Shown here one piece after another: positions 1-6,836 of a stretch of DNA of 11,908 nucleotides. The DNA lies in assembly GCA_934476025.1 (NCBI GenBank), contig CAKSNI010000014.1, forward strand, positions 1 through 11,908. The letters are read 5' to 3'. Under the pieces are notes generated by a model. That model was not told where the DNA came from. It ran no database searches and saw only the letters and a list, made by a program, of their open reading frames with translations. Both the position numbers and the translations under genes were made by a program. Source of the DNA: an uncultured Eubacteriales bacterium (GTDB lineage Bacteria; Bacillota; Clostridia; Oscillospirales; Acutalibacteraceae). The number at the start of each line of letters is the position of its first letter. Position 1 is the stretch's first letter.

Positions 1-1
1 T

Positions 2-21
2 GGAAATTTTTGAAAATTTCC
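2..21. repeat. Near-perfect AT-rich inverted repeat
   Basis: Bases 2-10 pair exactly with 13-21 (GGAAATTTT / AAAATTTCC) around a two-base centre. This could be an operator or the remains of a terminator of an upstream gene outside the window. No T-run follows it on the plus strand, so it is not a convincing intrinsic terminator in that direction. It lies about 40 bp upstream of the rpmE -35 box. Function is unknown. Confidence 0.4.
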
Positions 22-62
22 GCCACAAAATAACCGGAAAATAAGTTTTTCAAAAAAAGTTC

Positions 63-91
63 TTGCTTTTTTGCCGGAACCGTGGTATATT
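63..91 (+). promoter_or_regulatory. Promoter of rpmE (sigma-A type)
   Basis: A -35 box TTGCTT (63-68) is followed by exactly 17 bp and a -10 box TATATT (86-91). A TG dinucleotide at 83-84 gives an extended -10. Transcription would start near 98, leaving a leader of about 30 nt before rpmE. The match to the vegetative consensus is good and no better candidate lies nearby. Confidence 0.75.
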
Positions 92-129
92 GGTTCTGTT
101 AATGATTCAGTGAAAGAGGTGAAAGACAC

Positions 130-327
130 ATGAAAGAGGGAATTCATCCACAGTACGACAAGGTTGTAATCCGTTGCGCGTGTGGTGCAGAATTTGAGAC
201 CCGCTCCACGAAACAGGATATCCATTTGGATATTTGTTCGAAGTGTCATCCGTTCTTCACCGGCAAGCAGAAACTGGTTGATACCGGCGGTCGTGTAGAC
301 AAATTCAGAAAGCGTTACGGAATGTAA
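130..327 (+). CDS. rpmE: 50S ribosomal protein L31
   Basis: This is the 65-residue L31, a small protein of the large ribosomal subunit that sits at the bridge between subunits. The opening MKEGIHPQY, the central region and the ending GGRVDKFRKRYGM are typical of the family, and the length is normal. It is the zinc-binding (C+) form: C16 and C18 form a CxC pair and C36 and C39 a CxxC pair. The start is supported by AAAGAGGTG at 113-121, eight bases before the ATG. The gene has its own promoter at 63-91 and a strong terminator just after the stop, so it is probably largely monocistronic. In some bacteria zinc-free L31 paralogues replace this form under Zur control; no such paralogue is in the window. 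Confidence 0.97.
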   Translation: MKEGIHPQYDKVVIRCACGAEFETRSTKQDIHLDICSKCHPFFTGKQKLVDTGGRVDKFRKRYGM

Positions 328-335
328 TGGCAACA

Positions 336-370
336 AAAATCGCAACCGCATCGGTTGCGATTTTATTTTT
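336..370 (+). terminator. Intrinsic terminator of rpmE
   Basis: A perfect 13-bp stem (336-348 with 352-364) closes a 3-base loop and is followed by ATTTTT (365-370). It starts nine bases after the rpmE stop. The next gene's ribosome site begins only six bases beyond it, so that gene must rely on readthrough or on a promoter inside rpmE. Confidence 0.9.
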
Positions 371-375
371 GCTTT

Positions 376-380
376 GGGGA
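376..380 (+). promoter_or_regulatory. Ribosome binding site that sets the yigZ start
   Basis: GGGGA (376-380) lies five bases before the ATG at 386. An in-frame TTG at 374 overlaps this site and has no ribosome site of its own, so ATG 386 is preferred. Confidence 0.6.
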
Positions 381-385
381 AGAAT

Positions 386-1048
386 ATGGAAACAAAAATA
401 GTAGCGGAATACAAAACCGTCCGGGGGGTTTCCGGGGGGGAATATGAAGAAAAACGGTCCCGTTTTCTGGCAGTGATGATTCCGGTCGCTTCGGTGCAGG
501 AGGTGTCCGAACAGGTTGCTGCCGTTCAAAAGGAACATTTTTCGGCCAAACACCATTGTTTTGCCTATCGTCTGCTTGACGGGCAGACCCGGCAGGCCGA
601 TGACGGGGAGCCGCACGGAACCGGCGGAAAACCGATTCTGGATCTTCTTTGCGGGGAAGATCTGTACAATGTTTTAGTGATTGTGACCCGCTATTTCGGC
701 GGTGTTTTGCTCGGTACCGGTGGGCTTTCCCGTGCGTACGGTGCGGCCGCCCGTGCGGCCTGGGAAGCGGCCGAACCGGTTATCATGGAATACCGTGCCG
801 GCTTTACTATGACCCTTCCGTATGCCGGCTATGAAAAAATGCAGGCAATGCTGTATCGGGCCGGGGCTGTCGTTGAAAGCGCCGAATATACCGATTCCGT
901 TTGTCTTCGCTGTTCCGTTCCGGTCGAATCGGCCGCCTCATTTGCCTTGACGGTGAAGGATTTCTCTGCCGGAACCATCGTTCCGAAATCTACCGGGTTT
1001 TTTTACAGCCAAAAAAAGAGATCGGTCGAAAATTTGCGTATATTATAA
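386..1048 (+). CDS. yigZ: YigZ/IMPACT (UPF0029) family protein
   Basis: This 220-residue cytoplasmic protein matches the bacterial YigZ/IMPACT family in length and layout. The N-terminal Impact domain covers roughly residues 15-125. It contains the conserved blocks KRSRFLAV (23-30), HHCFAYRL (56-63), DDGEPHGTGGKPIL (72-85) and VTRYFGGVLLGTGGLSRAYG (100-119). A smaller ferredoxin-like DUF1949-type domain covers about 135-205. Eukaryotic IMPACT modulates the GCN1/GCN2 translational stress response. The bacterial biochemical role is not firmly established; nucleic-acid or ribosome-related functions have been proposed. Start ATG 386 was chosen over TTG 374 because GGGGA sits at the right distance. 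The gap to the next gene is 27 bp, so the two are probably co-transcribed. The family call is secure and the function is not. Confidence 0.92.
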   Translation: METKIVAEYKTVRGVSGGEYEEKRSRFLAVMIPVASVQEVSEQVAAVQKEHFSAKHHCFAYRLLDGQTRQADDGEPHGTGGKPILDLLCGEDLYNVLVIVTRYFGGVLLGTGGLSRAYGAAARAAWEAAEPVIMEYRAGFTMTLPYAGYEKMQAMLYRAGAVVESAEYTDSVCLRCSVPVESAASFALTVKDFSAGTIVPKSTGFFYSQKKRSVENLRIL

Positions 1049-1075
1049 TCAGAAAGAAAAAATGGGGGGATTTGC

Positions 1076-2074
1076 GTGGAAAATATTCGGGAACGAACCG
1101 AGAAAACAGAACACCTGGTTCTCTGCCCCAGGGCGTCTTTCAGCGACCGGTCGCTTGGCCGTAACCACCCGGAAGAACCCTGCCCGATTCGCACGGCCTA
1201 TCAGCGTGACCGGGACCGGATCATTCATTGCAAGGCATTTCGCCGCCTAAAACATAAAACCCAGGTTTTTCTTTCGCCGGAATCCGATCATTACCGCACC
1301 CGTCTGACCCATACTCTGGAGGTTGCGCAGATCGCCCGAACGGTTTCCCGGGCACTGCGGTTGAATGAAGATTTAACCGAAGCCATTGCTCTCGGGCATG
1401 ATTTGGGGCACACCCCCTTCGGCCATGCCGGGGAACGGGCGCTGGCCCAGCTGGCTCCTTTCGGTTTTACCCATTATGAACAAAGCGTCCGGGTTTGTGA
1501 AAAACTGGAGCGCGCCGGTCGGGGGCTGAATCTTTCCAAAGAGGTTCTCAACGGAATTCTTTGCCATACCAAAGGGGAACAGGCCTTTACACTGGAGGGG
1601 CGGGTGGTTCGCCTTTGTGATCGAATCGCCTATATCAACCACGATATTGACGATGCTGTTCGCGGAAAAATTATCCGGGAGGAGGATATTCCTTCCGAAA
1701 TCACGAACTATCTGGGTCACAGCAAAAGCGAAAGAATCAATACCATGGTGGTTTCGCTGATTGAAAACAGTGGCGACGATATAACCATGGATCCGAAAAC
1801 TTTTTCTTATTTTGAACAGCTTCACCGCTTTTTATTTGATGCTGTCTATTTGAATCCGGCGGCCAAGGCTGAGGAAACCAAGGTTTACGGATTGACACAG
1901 GCACTGTATCGGCATTATTTATCCTGCCCGGAAGATCTTCCGGAGGAATATGCCCGAATCTGTCGGGAAGAATCGACCGAACGGGCGGTCACCGACTATA
2001 TTGCCGGCATGACCGATCATTTTGCGGTGGTAACTTTTCAGCGGATTTATGTTCCGAAATCCTGGAGTTTATAA
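1076..2074 (+). CDS. dgt: dGTPase-like HD-domain deoxynucleoside triphosphate triphosphohydrolase
   Basis: This 332-residue enzyme belongs to the Dgt family, which cleaves dNTPs to the deoxynucleoside plus inorganic triphosphate and so limits the dNTP pool. The family's opening DRDRIIHCKAFRRLKHKTQVF is seen at residues 45-65. The HD metal site is complete: H79 in RLTHTLEVAQIAR, H108-D109 in ALGHDLGHTPFGHAGE, and D182 in LCDRIAYINHDIDDA. The length fits the short Gram-positive form rather than the roughly 500-residue E. coli Dgt. The start is GTG, preceded by GGGGGGA (1064-1070) with a five-base spacer. The stop lies 32 bp before dnaG, the order commonly seen in Clostridia (dgt-dnaG-rpoD), which suggests dNTP control coupled to replication. 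Substrate preference among dNTPs cannot be read from sequence, so the symbol is by family. Confidence 0.9.
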   Translation: MENIRERTEKTEHLVLCPRASFSDRSLGRNHPEEPCPIRTAYQRDRDRIIHCKAFRRLKHKTQVFLSPESDHYRTRLTHTLEVAQIARTVSRALRLNEDLTEAIALGHDLGHTPFGHAGERALAQLAPFGFTHYEQSVRVCEKLERAGRGLNLSKEVLNGILCHTKGEQAFTLEGRVVRLCDRIAYINHDIDDAVRGKIIREEDIPSEITNYLGHSKSERINTMVVSLIENSGDDITMDPKTFSYFEQLHRFLFDAVYLNPAAKAEETKVYGLTQALYRHYLSCPEDLPEEYARICREESTERAVTDYIAGMTDHFAVVTFQRIYVPKSWSL

Positions 2075-2106
2075 AGGAAATTTATTGTGACAGAAAGGAG
2101 AAAGCC

Positions 2107-3876
2107 ATGGCCATTCCCCAAGAGGTTATTGCGGAAATTAAAGCAAAAAATGAAATTGAATCGGTTATTTCTCCTTATGTCAATCTTCGTCGGGCCGGTC
2201 GGAATTTGGTGGGGTTATGCCCGTTTCATAACGAAAAAACGCCTTCCTTTACCGTTTATCCCGAAAACGGTTCCTTCTACTGTTTTGGTTGCGGAGTCGG
2301 AGGGGATTGCATCACCTTTACCGGGCTGATCAACAATCTTGATTATATTGAATCGATCAAGCTGCTGGCCGAGCGCAGCGGCGTGCAGATTCCCGAAAGC
2401 GGCTATGACCGTTCGGTGGAAATCCTGCGCCGCCGGATTTTGGAAATCAACCGGGAAACCGCCCGTTTTTATCACGCCTTTCTGCTTTCACCGGGCGGAA
2501 AATGGGCAATGGACTATCTGACCGGAAGGGGGCTGACCCTTCAGACCGTCCGCCACTTCGGCATCGGTTGTGCGCCGGAAGGATGGGATGCTTTGTTTTC
2601 CCATCTTCGCTCCAAAGGATATACGCAGGATGAGATGCTGCAGGCCGATGTCATTGCCAAAAGCCAGCGGGGATCGTTTTATGACCGTTTCCGCAATCGG
2701 GTGATGTTTCCGGTGATTGATTTGCGAGGCAATGTGATTGCTTTCAGCGGCCGGATGCGCCCGGGCGATGAAAAAGCCCGGGGAAAATATGTCAATTCAT
2801 CCGAAACACTGGTGTACAAAAAGGGGCAAAACCTTTTCGGCATCAATTTTGCGAAGAATTACTGCGCGGATCGGGCAATTCTGGTAGAGGGAAATATGGA
2901 CTGTATTTCGCTCCATCAGGCCGGGTTTCAAAATACCGTGGCCCTGTTCGGAACGGCTTTTACCCCGGCTCAGGCCAAACTGCTCAGCCGATATACCAAG
3001 GAAATTGTCATAGCGCTCGACAGCGATTCGGCCGGTCAAAAGGCGGTGCTTCGCGCGTTGGAAACCCTAAAAGATACCGGGGTTCCGATCCGGATTCTGG
3101 CGGTACCGGAGGGAAAAGATCCGGATGAATACATTCGTTCCCATTCGGCGGATAAATTCCGGGCGTTGCTGGACGGAGCGGTAACCGATATCCAATATCG
3201 GCTTCAAGATGCCCAAAGGGGGCTGGATCTGTCGTCGGACAAGGGGAGGCTGTCCTTTTTACAAAAAGCGGCAGCGCTTTTGGCCGAAAGTGATGACGCA
3301 ATGTCGGTGGATTATTACGAAGGGCGCCTCAGTGATGAATACGGGGTCAGCAAAACCGCGTTGTCCGAAAAGGTCCGGCAGCTGAAGCGCCATCGGATTC
3401 GGCAAAAGCAACGGGAGGAAATCCGGGAAGTGATTCAGCCGAAGGTCAATCGTGCAGCGGTCAATCCGGAAAAGTATACCAACAAACGGGCGGCGGCAGC
3501 GGAAGAAACCATTCTTTCGGTTTTGCTCAGCCATCCGAATCTATATGATTCCGTGCGAGAAAAACTCACCCCGCAGGATTTTATTACTCAATTGAACAGT
3601 CGTTTGTTCCGGCTGATGAAAGAGCAATTGGAACAGGGGAAATGCGTGGAGCTTTCAACATTCGGCGATGTGTTATCGCCTGCGGAAATGGGATATGCCG
3701 TTTCCCTTCAGAACGGAGTGAAAGCCCAACAGAATCCGAGAACTCTTTTGCGGGACAGTACGGAGGTTCTCAAACAATGCGGCCTTTTAAAACGGATGAG
3801 TGATCCGGAAGAGGACGACGAAGCGTGGAACCGGCAAATGCAGGAAATCACCGAAACAAAAAAGGGAGAATGGTAA
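2107..3876 (+). CDS. dnaG: DNA primase DnaG
   Basis: This 589-residue primase makes the RNA primers for DNA replication and works with the replicative helicase. The N-terminal CHC2 zinc-binding domain uses C38, H41, C59 and C62. The primase core follows, with RFRNRVMFPV at about 194-203. The Toprim catalytic domain shows VEGNMD (260-265; E261 is the acidic general residue) and ALDSDSAG (303-310; D305 and D307 are metal ligands), then GKDPDEYI at 336-343. The region after about 460 fits the helicase-binding C-terminal domain. Many DnaG proteins have EGYMD and DGD at these points; EGNMD and DSD keep every acidic residue. AAAGGAG (2094-2100) precedes the ATG with a six-base spacer. The stop lies two bases before rpoD, so the two are in one transcript and probably translationally linked. 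Confidence 0.97.
   Translation: MAIPQEVIAEIKAKNEIESVISPYVNLRRAGRNLVGLCPFHNEKTPSFTVYPENGSFYCFGCGVGGDCITFTGLINNLDYIESIKLLAERSGVQIPESGYDRSVEILRRRILEINRETARFYHAFLLSPGGKWAMDYLTGRGLTLQTVRHFGIGCAPEGWDALFSHLRSKGYTQDEMLQADVIAKSQRGSFYDRFRNRVMFPVIDLRGNVIAFSGRMRPGDEKARGKYVNSSETLVYKKGQNLFGINFAKNYCADRAILVEGNMDCISLHQAGFQNTVALFGTAFTPAQAKLLSRYTKEIVIALDSDSAGQKAVLRALETLKDTGVPIRILAVPEGKDPDEYIRSHSADKFRALLDGAVTDIQYRLQDAQRGLDLSSDKGRLSFLQKAAALLAESDDAMSVDYYEGRLSDEYGVSKTALSEKVRQLKRHRIRQKQREEIREVIQPKVNRAAVNPEKYTNKRAAAAEETILSVLLSHPNLYDSVREKLTPQDFITQLNSRLFRLMKEQLEQGKCVELSTFGDVLSPAEMGYAVSLQNGVKAQQNPRTLLRDSTEVLKQCGLLKRMSDPEEDDEAWNRQMQEITETKKGEW
3861..3868 (+). promoter_or_regulatory. Ribosome binding site of rpoD inside the end of dnaG
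   Basis: AAAGGGAG (3861-3868) sits ten bases before ATG 3879 and lies within the last codons of dnaG. It supports ATG 3879 over the in-frame ATGs at 3825, which is deep inside dnaG without a ribosome site, and 3870, which is too close to it. Confidence 0.65.
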
Positions 3877-3878
3877 GT

Positions 3879-5093
3879 ATGGCACAAACAGAAAAAACAA
3901 ATGAACAGGTCAGAACGGAACAGAAAGAAAAGAAAACCACCGGAAAGACCGACGAAAAGAAAGAAAAGAAAACCGCTGAAAAAACTGCCGAAAAGGCTGA
4001 AAAGAAGGGCGGCGAACCGCAGGAGGAAGCCGCAAAGGAAAAACAAACTTCGGAAAAAACTTCCGAGGCGGAAGCTCCGGTAAAAAAGGAAAGCCCGGCT
4101 CCGGTATTACCGATTGACGAAATCGAAAACGCACCGGACGATCTGGAAGATCTTTATGATGATCCGCCTCTTTTGGAGCTGGATTACGATAAGGAACCCA
4201 GCGAAGATGATCTGAAACTCGAGGAAATGGATTTGGAGCAGTTGGAGGACGAAGTTTCGCTCGACAACATTTCTCTGGATGACCCGGTCAAGGTATATCT
4301 TCGGGAAATCGGGCGGGTGCCGCTGCTCACCAGTGAGGAAGAAACCGAACTGGCGGAAAAAATTGCTCAGGGAGATGAAAATGCCAAGCGCCGACTGGCA
4401 GAGGCCAACCTGCGTCTGGTTGTCAGCATTGCCAAGAAATATGTCGGCCGCGGAATGTACTTTTTGGATTTGATTCAGGAGGGAAATGTCGGGCTGATTA
4501 AAGCGGTGGACAAGTTCGATTACACCAAAGGCTTTAAATTTTCCACCTATGCTACCTGGTGGATCCGCCAGGCCATTACCCGGGCCATTGCCGATCAGGC
4601 AAGAACGATCCGGATTCCGGTACACATGGTCGAAACCATCAATCGTCTGAAACGGGCCCAAAGTCAGCTGCTGCATGAAAATGGGTATGATCCTACCGAG
4701 GAAATGATTGCCGAACGGCTGGAAATGTCGGTGGAACGCGTTCGGGAGATTATGCGGGTGGCTCAGGAACCGGTTTCCATGGAAACTCCGATCGGCCCGG
4801 AAGAAGATTCCAGACTGATGGATTTTATTCGGGATGAAGATGCGTTGGCACCTGACGAGGCGGCTTTGAAAACCATTACCAACGAGAATATTGACGATGT
4901 ACTGAAAACGCTGACCGATCGGGAAGCGGCGGTAATTCGCCTTCGTTTCGGCCTGAAAGACGGGCGGTGCCATACATTGGAAGAAGTCGGCCTGGAATTC
5001 AATGTTACCCGGGAGCGTATCCGGCAGATTGAGGCCAAGGCTTTGAGAAAGTTGCGTCATCCGGTTCGCAGCAACCGCTTTAAAGACAGATAA
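3879..5093 (+). CDS. rpoD: Primary sigma factor RpoD (SigA)
   Basis: This 404-residue sigma-70 factor directs RNA polymerase to housekeeping promoters. Residues 1-75 are a low-complexity tail rich in Lys, Glu and Thr, and 79-135 are strongly acidic. Region 1.2 starts at DDPVKVYLREIGRVPLLT (134-151). Region 2 covers about 165-245: NLRLVVSIAKKYVGRGM, DLIQEGNVGLIKAVDKFDY, and the -10-reading segment GFKFSTYATWWIRQAI. Region 3 covers about 250-330. Region 4 covers about 340-404, with the -35-reading helix-turn-helix TLEEVGLEFNVTRERIRQIEAKALRKL at 366-392. All core-binding and DNA-reading segments are intact, which marks it as the main sigma rather than an alternative one. I see no recognisable folded region 1.1; the K/E-rich tail stands in its place. 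The gene follows dnaG by two bases. Confidence 0.97.
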   Translation: MAQTEKTNEQVRTEQKEKKTTGKTDEKKEKKTAEKTAEKAEKKGGEPQEEAAKEKQTSEKTSEAEAPVKKESPAPVLPIDEIENAPDDLEDLYDDPPLLELDYDKEPSEDDLKLEEMDLEQLEDEVSLDNISLDDPVKVYLREIGRVPLLTSEEETELAEKIAQGDENAKRRLAEANLRLVVSIAKKYVGRGMYFLDLIQEGNVGLIKAVDKFDYTKGFKFSTYATWWIRQAITRAIADQARTIRIPVHMVETINRLKRAQSQLLHENGYDPTEEMIAERLEMSVERVREIMRVAQEPVSMETPIGPEEDSRLMDFIRDEDALAPDEAALKTITNENIDDVLKTLTDREAAVIRLRFGLKDGRCHTLEEVGLEFNVTRERIRQIEAKALRKLRHPVRSNRFKDR

Positions 5094-5117
5094 CGGATTT
5101 TTATAAAGGAGTACTTT

Positions 5118-5375
5118 ATGCATTACACATATACCCCGCACGGCGTCTGCTCGCGGAAAATGGAATTTGATGTAGAAAACGGTAAAGTGTACCGCCTGAA
5201 GGTCACCGGCGGCTGCAATGGGAACCTCAAGGGTATTTCCGCCCTAGTTGAGGGAATGAATATAGAGGATGTCATCGGAAAACTCAGCGGGCTTCGCTGC
5301 GGATTCAAGGATACTTCCTGCCCGGGTCAGCTTGCTCTGGCTCTTGAAGAGTATAAAAAAGAAACGGGTGAATAG
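5118..5375 (+). CDS. TSCPD domain-containing protein (four-cysteine family)
   Basis: This 85-residue protein is of the small, stand-alone TSCPD type. The motif DTSCPGQLALALEEY sits near the C-terminus (65-79). Four cysteines at C11, C33, C61 and C68 are positioned as in the family called TIGR03905 from memory, and could bind a metal. Related TSCPD domains occur at the C-terminus of some B12-dependent ribonucleotide reductases, where they are thought to bind metal. The role of the stand-alone form is unknown. AAAGGAG (5105-5111) precedes the ATG with a six-base spacer. The gene lies 24 bp after rpoD and three bases before the next gene, so it is probably the sixth gene of one transcript. No signal peptide or membrane segment is seen. 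Confidence 0.88.
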   Translation: MHYTYTPHGVCSRKMEFDVENGKVYRLKVTGGCNGNLKGISALVEGMNIEDVIGKLSGLRCGFKDTSCPGQLALALEEYKKETGE

Positions 5376-5378
5376 AGC

Positions 5379-5912
5379 GTGAATAACGACGACCGGGATA
5401 TGAAAATTGCCGGGGACAGACCTTCGCAGGATATCCTTCGCCACCGGGAAGCAAACGAAGTTTCTTTGGCGGACGGATCCCACGAACAGGCCCGCAGGCT
5501 CGGACAGTGTGTTGCGGAAATTTTTTCTCGGGATGCCGCGGATTTTCATTATGATACAAGCGATCACGAAATGATTCTGCAACGGCGTTTGCTGCTGTCG
5601 TTTACGGCAACGGTAGGCTTTGAAAAGTTTTGCCGTGACGATGCGGATTGCGGGATTGCCCAAAAGGCTTTTTTGGATACCCTTCGTGAAAAATCTCCGG
5701 AACTTTATGAATCTTCTTCCGATACGGGAGCGTTTTCCTTTTATTATCTGGCCTACCGGCGCGGGGCTGATGTGGAACGGCGTATCGGGCAGACATTTGC
5801 GATGTTGTGTTCTCATGATGGGGACAATGTTTATCAGGAACTCGGGGAAGCCCTTTATTGCTGGTTTTCTTCCGTGGTAAAAGATCACGCCGAAAAATTG
5901 AATCTATGCTGA
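5379..5912 (+). CDS. Hypothetical protein of the dnaG-rpoD operon
   Basis: I do not recognise this 177-residue protein. It starts with GTG three bases after the preceding stop and has only a weak ribosome site, which suggests translational coupling to the TSCPD gene. ATG 5400 (residue 8) is an alternative start. The N-terminal 35 residues are polar and probably disordered. The rest looks mostly helical, with an aromatic stretch AFSFYYLAYRRG at 118-129 and a hydrophobic end segment ALYCWFSSVV at 158-167. There are six cysteines (C44, C85, C91, C144, C161, C177), none forming a clear CxxC metal site. There is no signal peptide and no convincing membrane helix. Codon use resembles the neighbouring genes. 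The uninterrupted frame, tight spacing and the terminator 28 bp downstream support a real gene. Confidence 0.75.
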   Translation: MNNDDRDMKIAGDRPSQDILRHREANEVSLADGSHEQARRLGQCVAEIFSRDAADFHYDTSDHEMILQRRLLLSFTATVGFEKFCRDDADCGIAQKAFLDTLREKSPELYESSSDTGAFSFYYLAYRRGADVERRIGQTFAMLCSHDGDNVYQELGEALYCWFSSVVKDHAEKLNLC

Positions 5913-5939
5913 AAAGGCAGGCCTTTTTCTTTCGCAAAG

Positions 5940-5981
5940 AAAATCCGGGCAGGATTCTTTCCTGCCCGGATTTTTTATTCT
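5940..5981. terminator. Strong, probably bidirectional terminator between convergent genes
   Basis: A 15-bp perfect stem (5940-5954 with 5960-5974) closes a five-base loop and runs into TTTTTTATTCTTTTAT on the plus strand. This ends the rightward dnaG-rpoD block. Read leftward, the same hairpin is followed by TTTCTTTGCG-like sequence and begins a few bases beyond the stop of the araC-type gene, so it probably ends that transcript as well, with a weaker U-tract. Confidence 0.9.
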
Positions 5982-5982
5982 T

Positions 5983-6756
5983 TTATAATCGAATATACCG
6001 ACGTTTTCGGTACTGCCTGGGGGTAAAACCGGTGGCTTTTTTGAATTGGGTTTGAAAATAAGATTGGGAAGAAAAACCGCAGTCATCCGAGATTTCACTC
6101 AGAGAACGTTCCCCGGTCAACAGCAGGATTTTGGCGTGTTCAATGCGCCGGTTAAAGAGATATTCCCGCGGAGTAACGCCGATGGTGCCGGTAAAGAGCT
6201 TATGAAAATAGATCGGGCTTAAATTCACGCTTTTGGAAATATCCTCTAAACATATCGGCTGGGAGAAATGGGTGTCCATATAGGAGCAGGCCTGTAATGC
6301 GGTTTCACGCGAACAGTTTTTTTGAACCATCCGGGAAATGCGGCTTTCCCGCAGAAGGGTGCAGAAAAAGTCGTAAATTTTGGCCTGGGTCAGCAGTTCT
6401 TCCCCGTCGGATTTACAAAGGGTGACGATTTCCATGATCTTTTTCTCTATGTTTTGAGGATCGGACGGGGTGAACTGAGGCGGAAATTCTTCCAAATAGC
6501 GCCGCAACTCCTCCTCGGCCTGCAAATGGAGGCAAATACAGGAAAACGGCAGATAACTGTAACGCCGTTGGCCGGGCCGGCAAAAAATGATGCTGCCGGG
6601 CTTGTGGACATAGGCCACCCCGTCAATGCCGGAATAGCCGCTGCCGGATAAGTACAGTTCAATTTCGTAGGTTTCGGTAATGCGTTCCCGGGTGAAGGTG
6701 GCGCCCGGAAAAGCAATTTTGCTGTCGAAAATTCCACATTGACAAACGGTAATCAT
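5983..6756 (-). CDS. AraC-family transcriptional regulator
   Basis: This 257-residue regulator has the two-domain AraC layout. The N-terminal part (about 1-150) fits a small-molecule-sensing cupin-like domain, including HKPGSIIFCRPGQRRYSY (51-68). The C-terminal DNA-binding domain (about 155-255) has two helix-turn-helix units. The first is around 168-190 (ICLEDISKSVNLSPIYFHKLF). The second is around 217-240 (RSLSEISDDCGFSSQSYFQTQFKK), followed by the family signature ATGFTPRQYRKRR. The start chosen is ATG at 6756 because GGAGG lies five bases upstream. An in-frame extension to 6900 would run through the promoter region. The gene diverges from the sugar-acid operon, so it is likely to control that operon in response to a sugar-acid ligand. 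Direct repeats at 6771-6805 are candidate binding sites and overlap its own predicted start of transcription, suggesting autorepression. Confidence 0.93.
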   Translation of the reverse strand: MITVCQCGIFDSKIAFPGATFTRERITETYEIELYLSGSGYSGIDGVAYVHKPGSIIFCRPGQRRYSYLPFSCICLHLQAEEELRRYLEEFPPQFTPSDPQNIEKKIMEIVTLCKSDGEELLTQAKIYDFFCTLLRESRISRMVQKNCSRETALQACSYMDTHFSQPICLEDISKSVNLSPIYFHKLFTGTIGVTPREYLFNRRIEHAKILLLTGERSLSEISDDCGFSSQSYFQTQFKKATGFTPRQYRKRRYIRL

Positions 6757-6760
6757 ATTG

Positions 6761-6765
6761 CCTCC
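6761..6765 (-). promoter_or_regulatory. Ribosome binding site that sets the AraC start
   Basis: On the minus strand GGAGG (6765-6761) sits four bases before ATG at 6756-6754. This fixes the start inside the longer open frame that extends to 6900. Confidence 0.8.
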
Positions 6766-6770
6766 GAAAA

Positions 6771-6805
6771 CTAAGAATTTTAAATAATTCGCTAAGATTT
6801 TAAAA
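6771..6805. repeat. Direct repeats 21 bp apart, candidate AraC-type operator
   Basis: CTAAGAATTTTAAA (6771-6784) and CTAAGATTTTAAAA (6792-6805) are near-identical and exactly 21 bp, two helical turns, apart. AraC-family dimers typically bind direct half-sites at this spacing. A looser third copy, GAAAACTAAAAT, is at 6852-6863; it shares nine bases with GAAAACTAA at 6766-6774. Counting from a start near 6839 for the rightward operon, the two main sites span about -68 to -55 and -47 to -34, as in the E. coli araI1/I2 arrangement. Binding by the adjacent regulator is inferred. Confidence 0.55.
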
Positions 6806-6832
6806 CCATTATACGCCATAATCAGGTATAAT
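6804..6832 (+). promoter_or_regulatory. Candidate activator-dependent promoter of the sugar-acid operon
   Basis: A perfect -10 box TATAAT is at 6827-6832, but the position 17 bp upstream (6804-6809, AACCAT) is a poor -35. A promoter with a good -10, no -35 and repeats next to it fits activation by the divergent AraC-type protein. The predicted leader to the first gene is about 90 nt and contains a 6-bp hairpin (6871-6876 with 6883-6888). Confidence 0.45.
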
Positions 6833-6836
6833 GCAA
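6808..6836 (-). promoter_or_regulatory. Promoter of the araC-type gene
   Basis: Read on the minus strand, TTGCAT (6836-6831) is followed by exactly 17 bp and TATAAT (6813-6808). Transcription would start near 6801, about 45 nt before the start codon. Its -35 box overlaps the -10 box of the opposing rightward promoter, so RNA polymerase probably cannot occupy both at once. Confidence 0.75.

Noticed and set aside
1044..1049. TATAAT at the end of yigZ as a promoter for the dGTPase gene
   Set aside because: No acceptable -35 lies 16-18 bp upstream, and it overlaps the yigZ stop in an AT-rich stretch. I could not support it beyond chance.
3825..3878. Earlier in-frame starts for rpoD (ATG 3825 and 3870)
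   Set aside because: They lie inside dnaG without suitably spaced ribosome sites; AAAGGGAG is well placed for ATG 3879.
3940..4010. Purine-rich repetitive DNA at the start of rpoD as a separate repeat element or a frameshift hotspot
   Set aside because: The frame stays open and the repeats follow from the Lys/Glu-rich protein sequence, so it is treated as part of rpoD.
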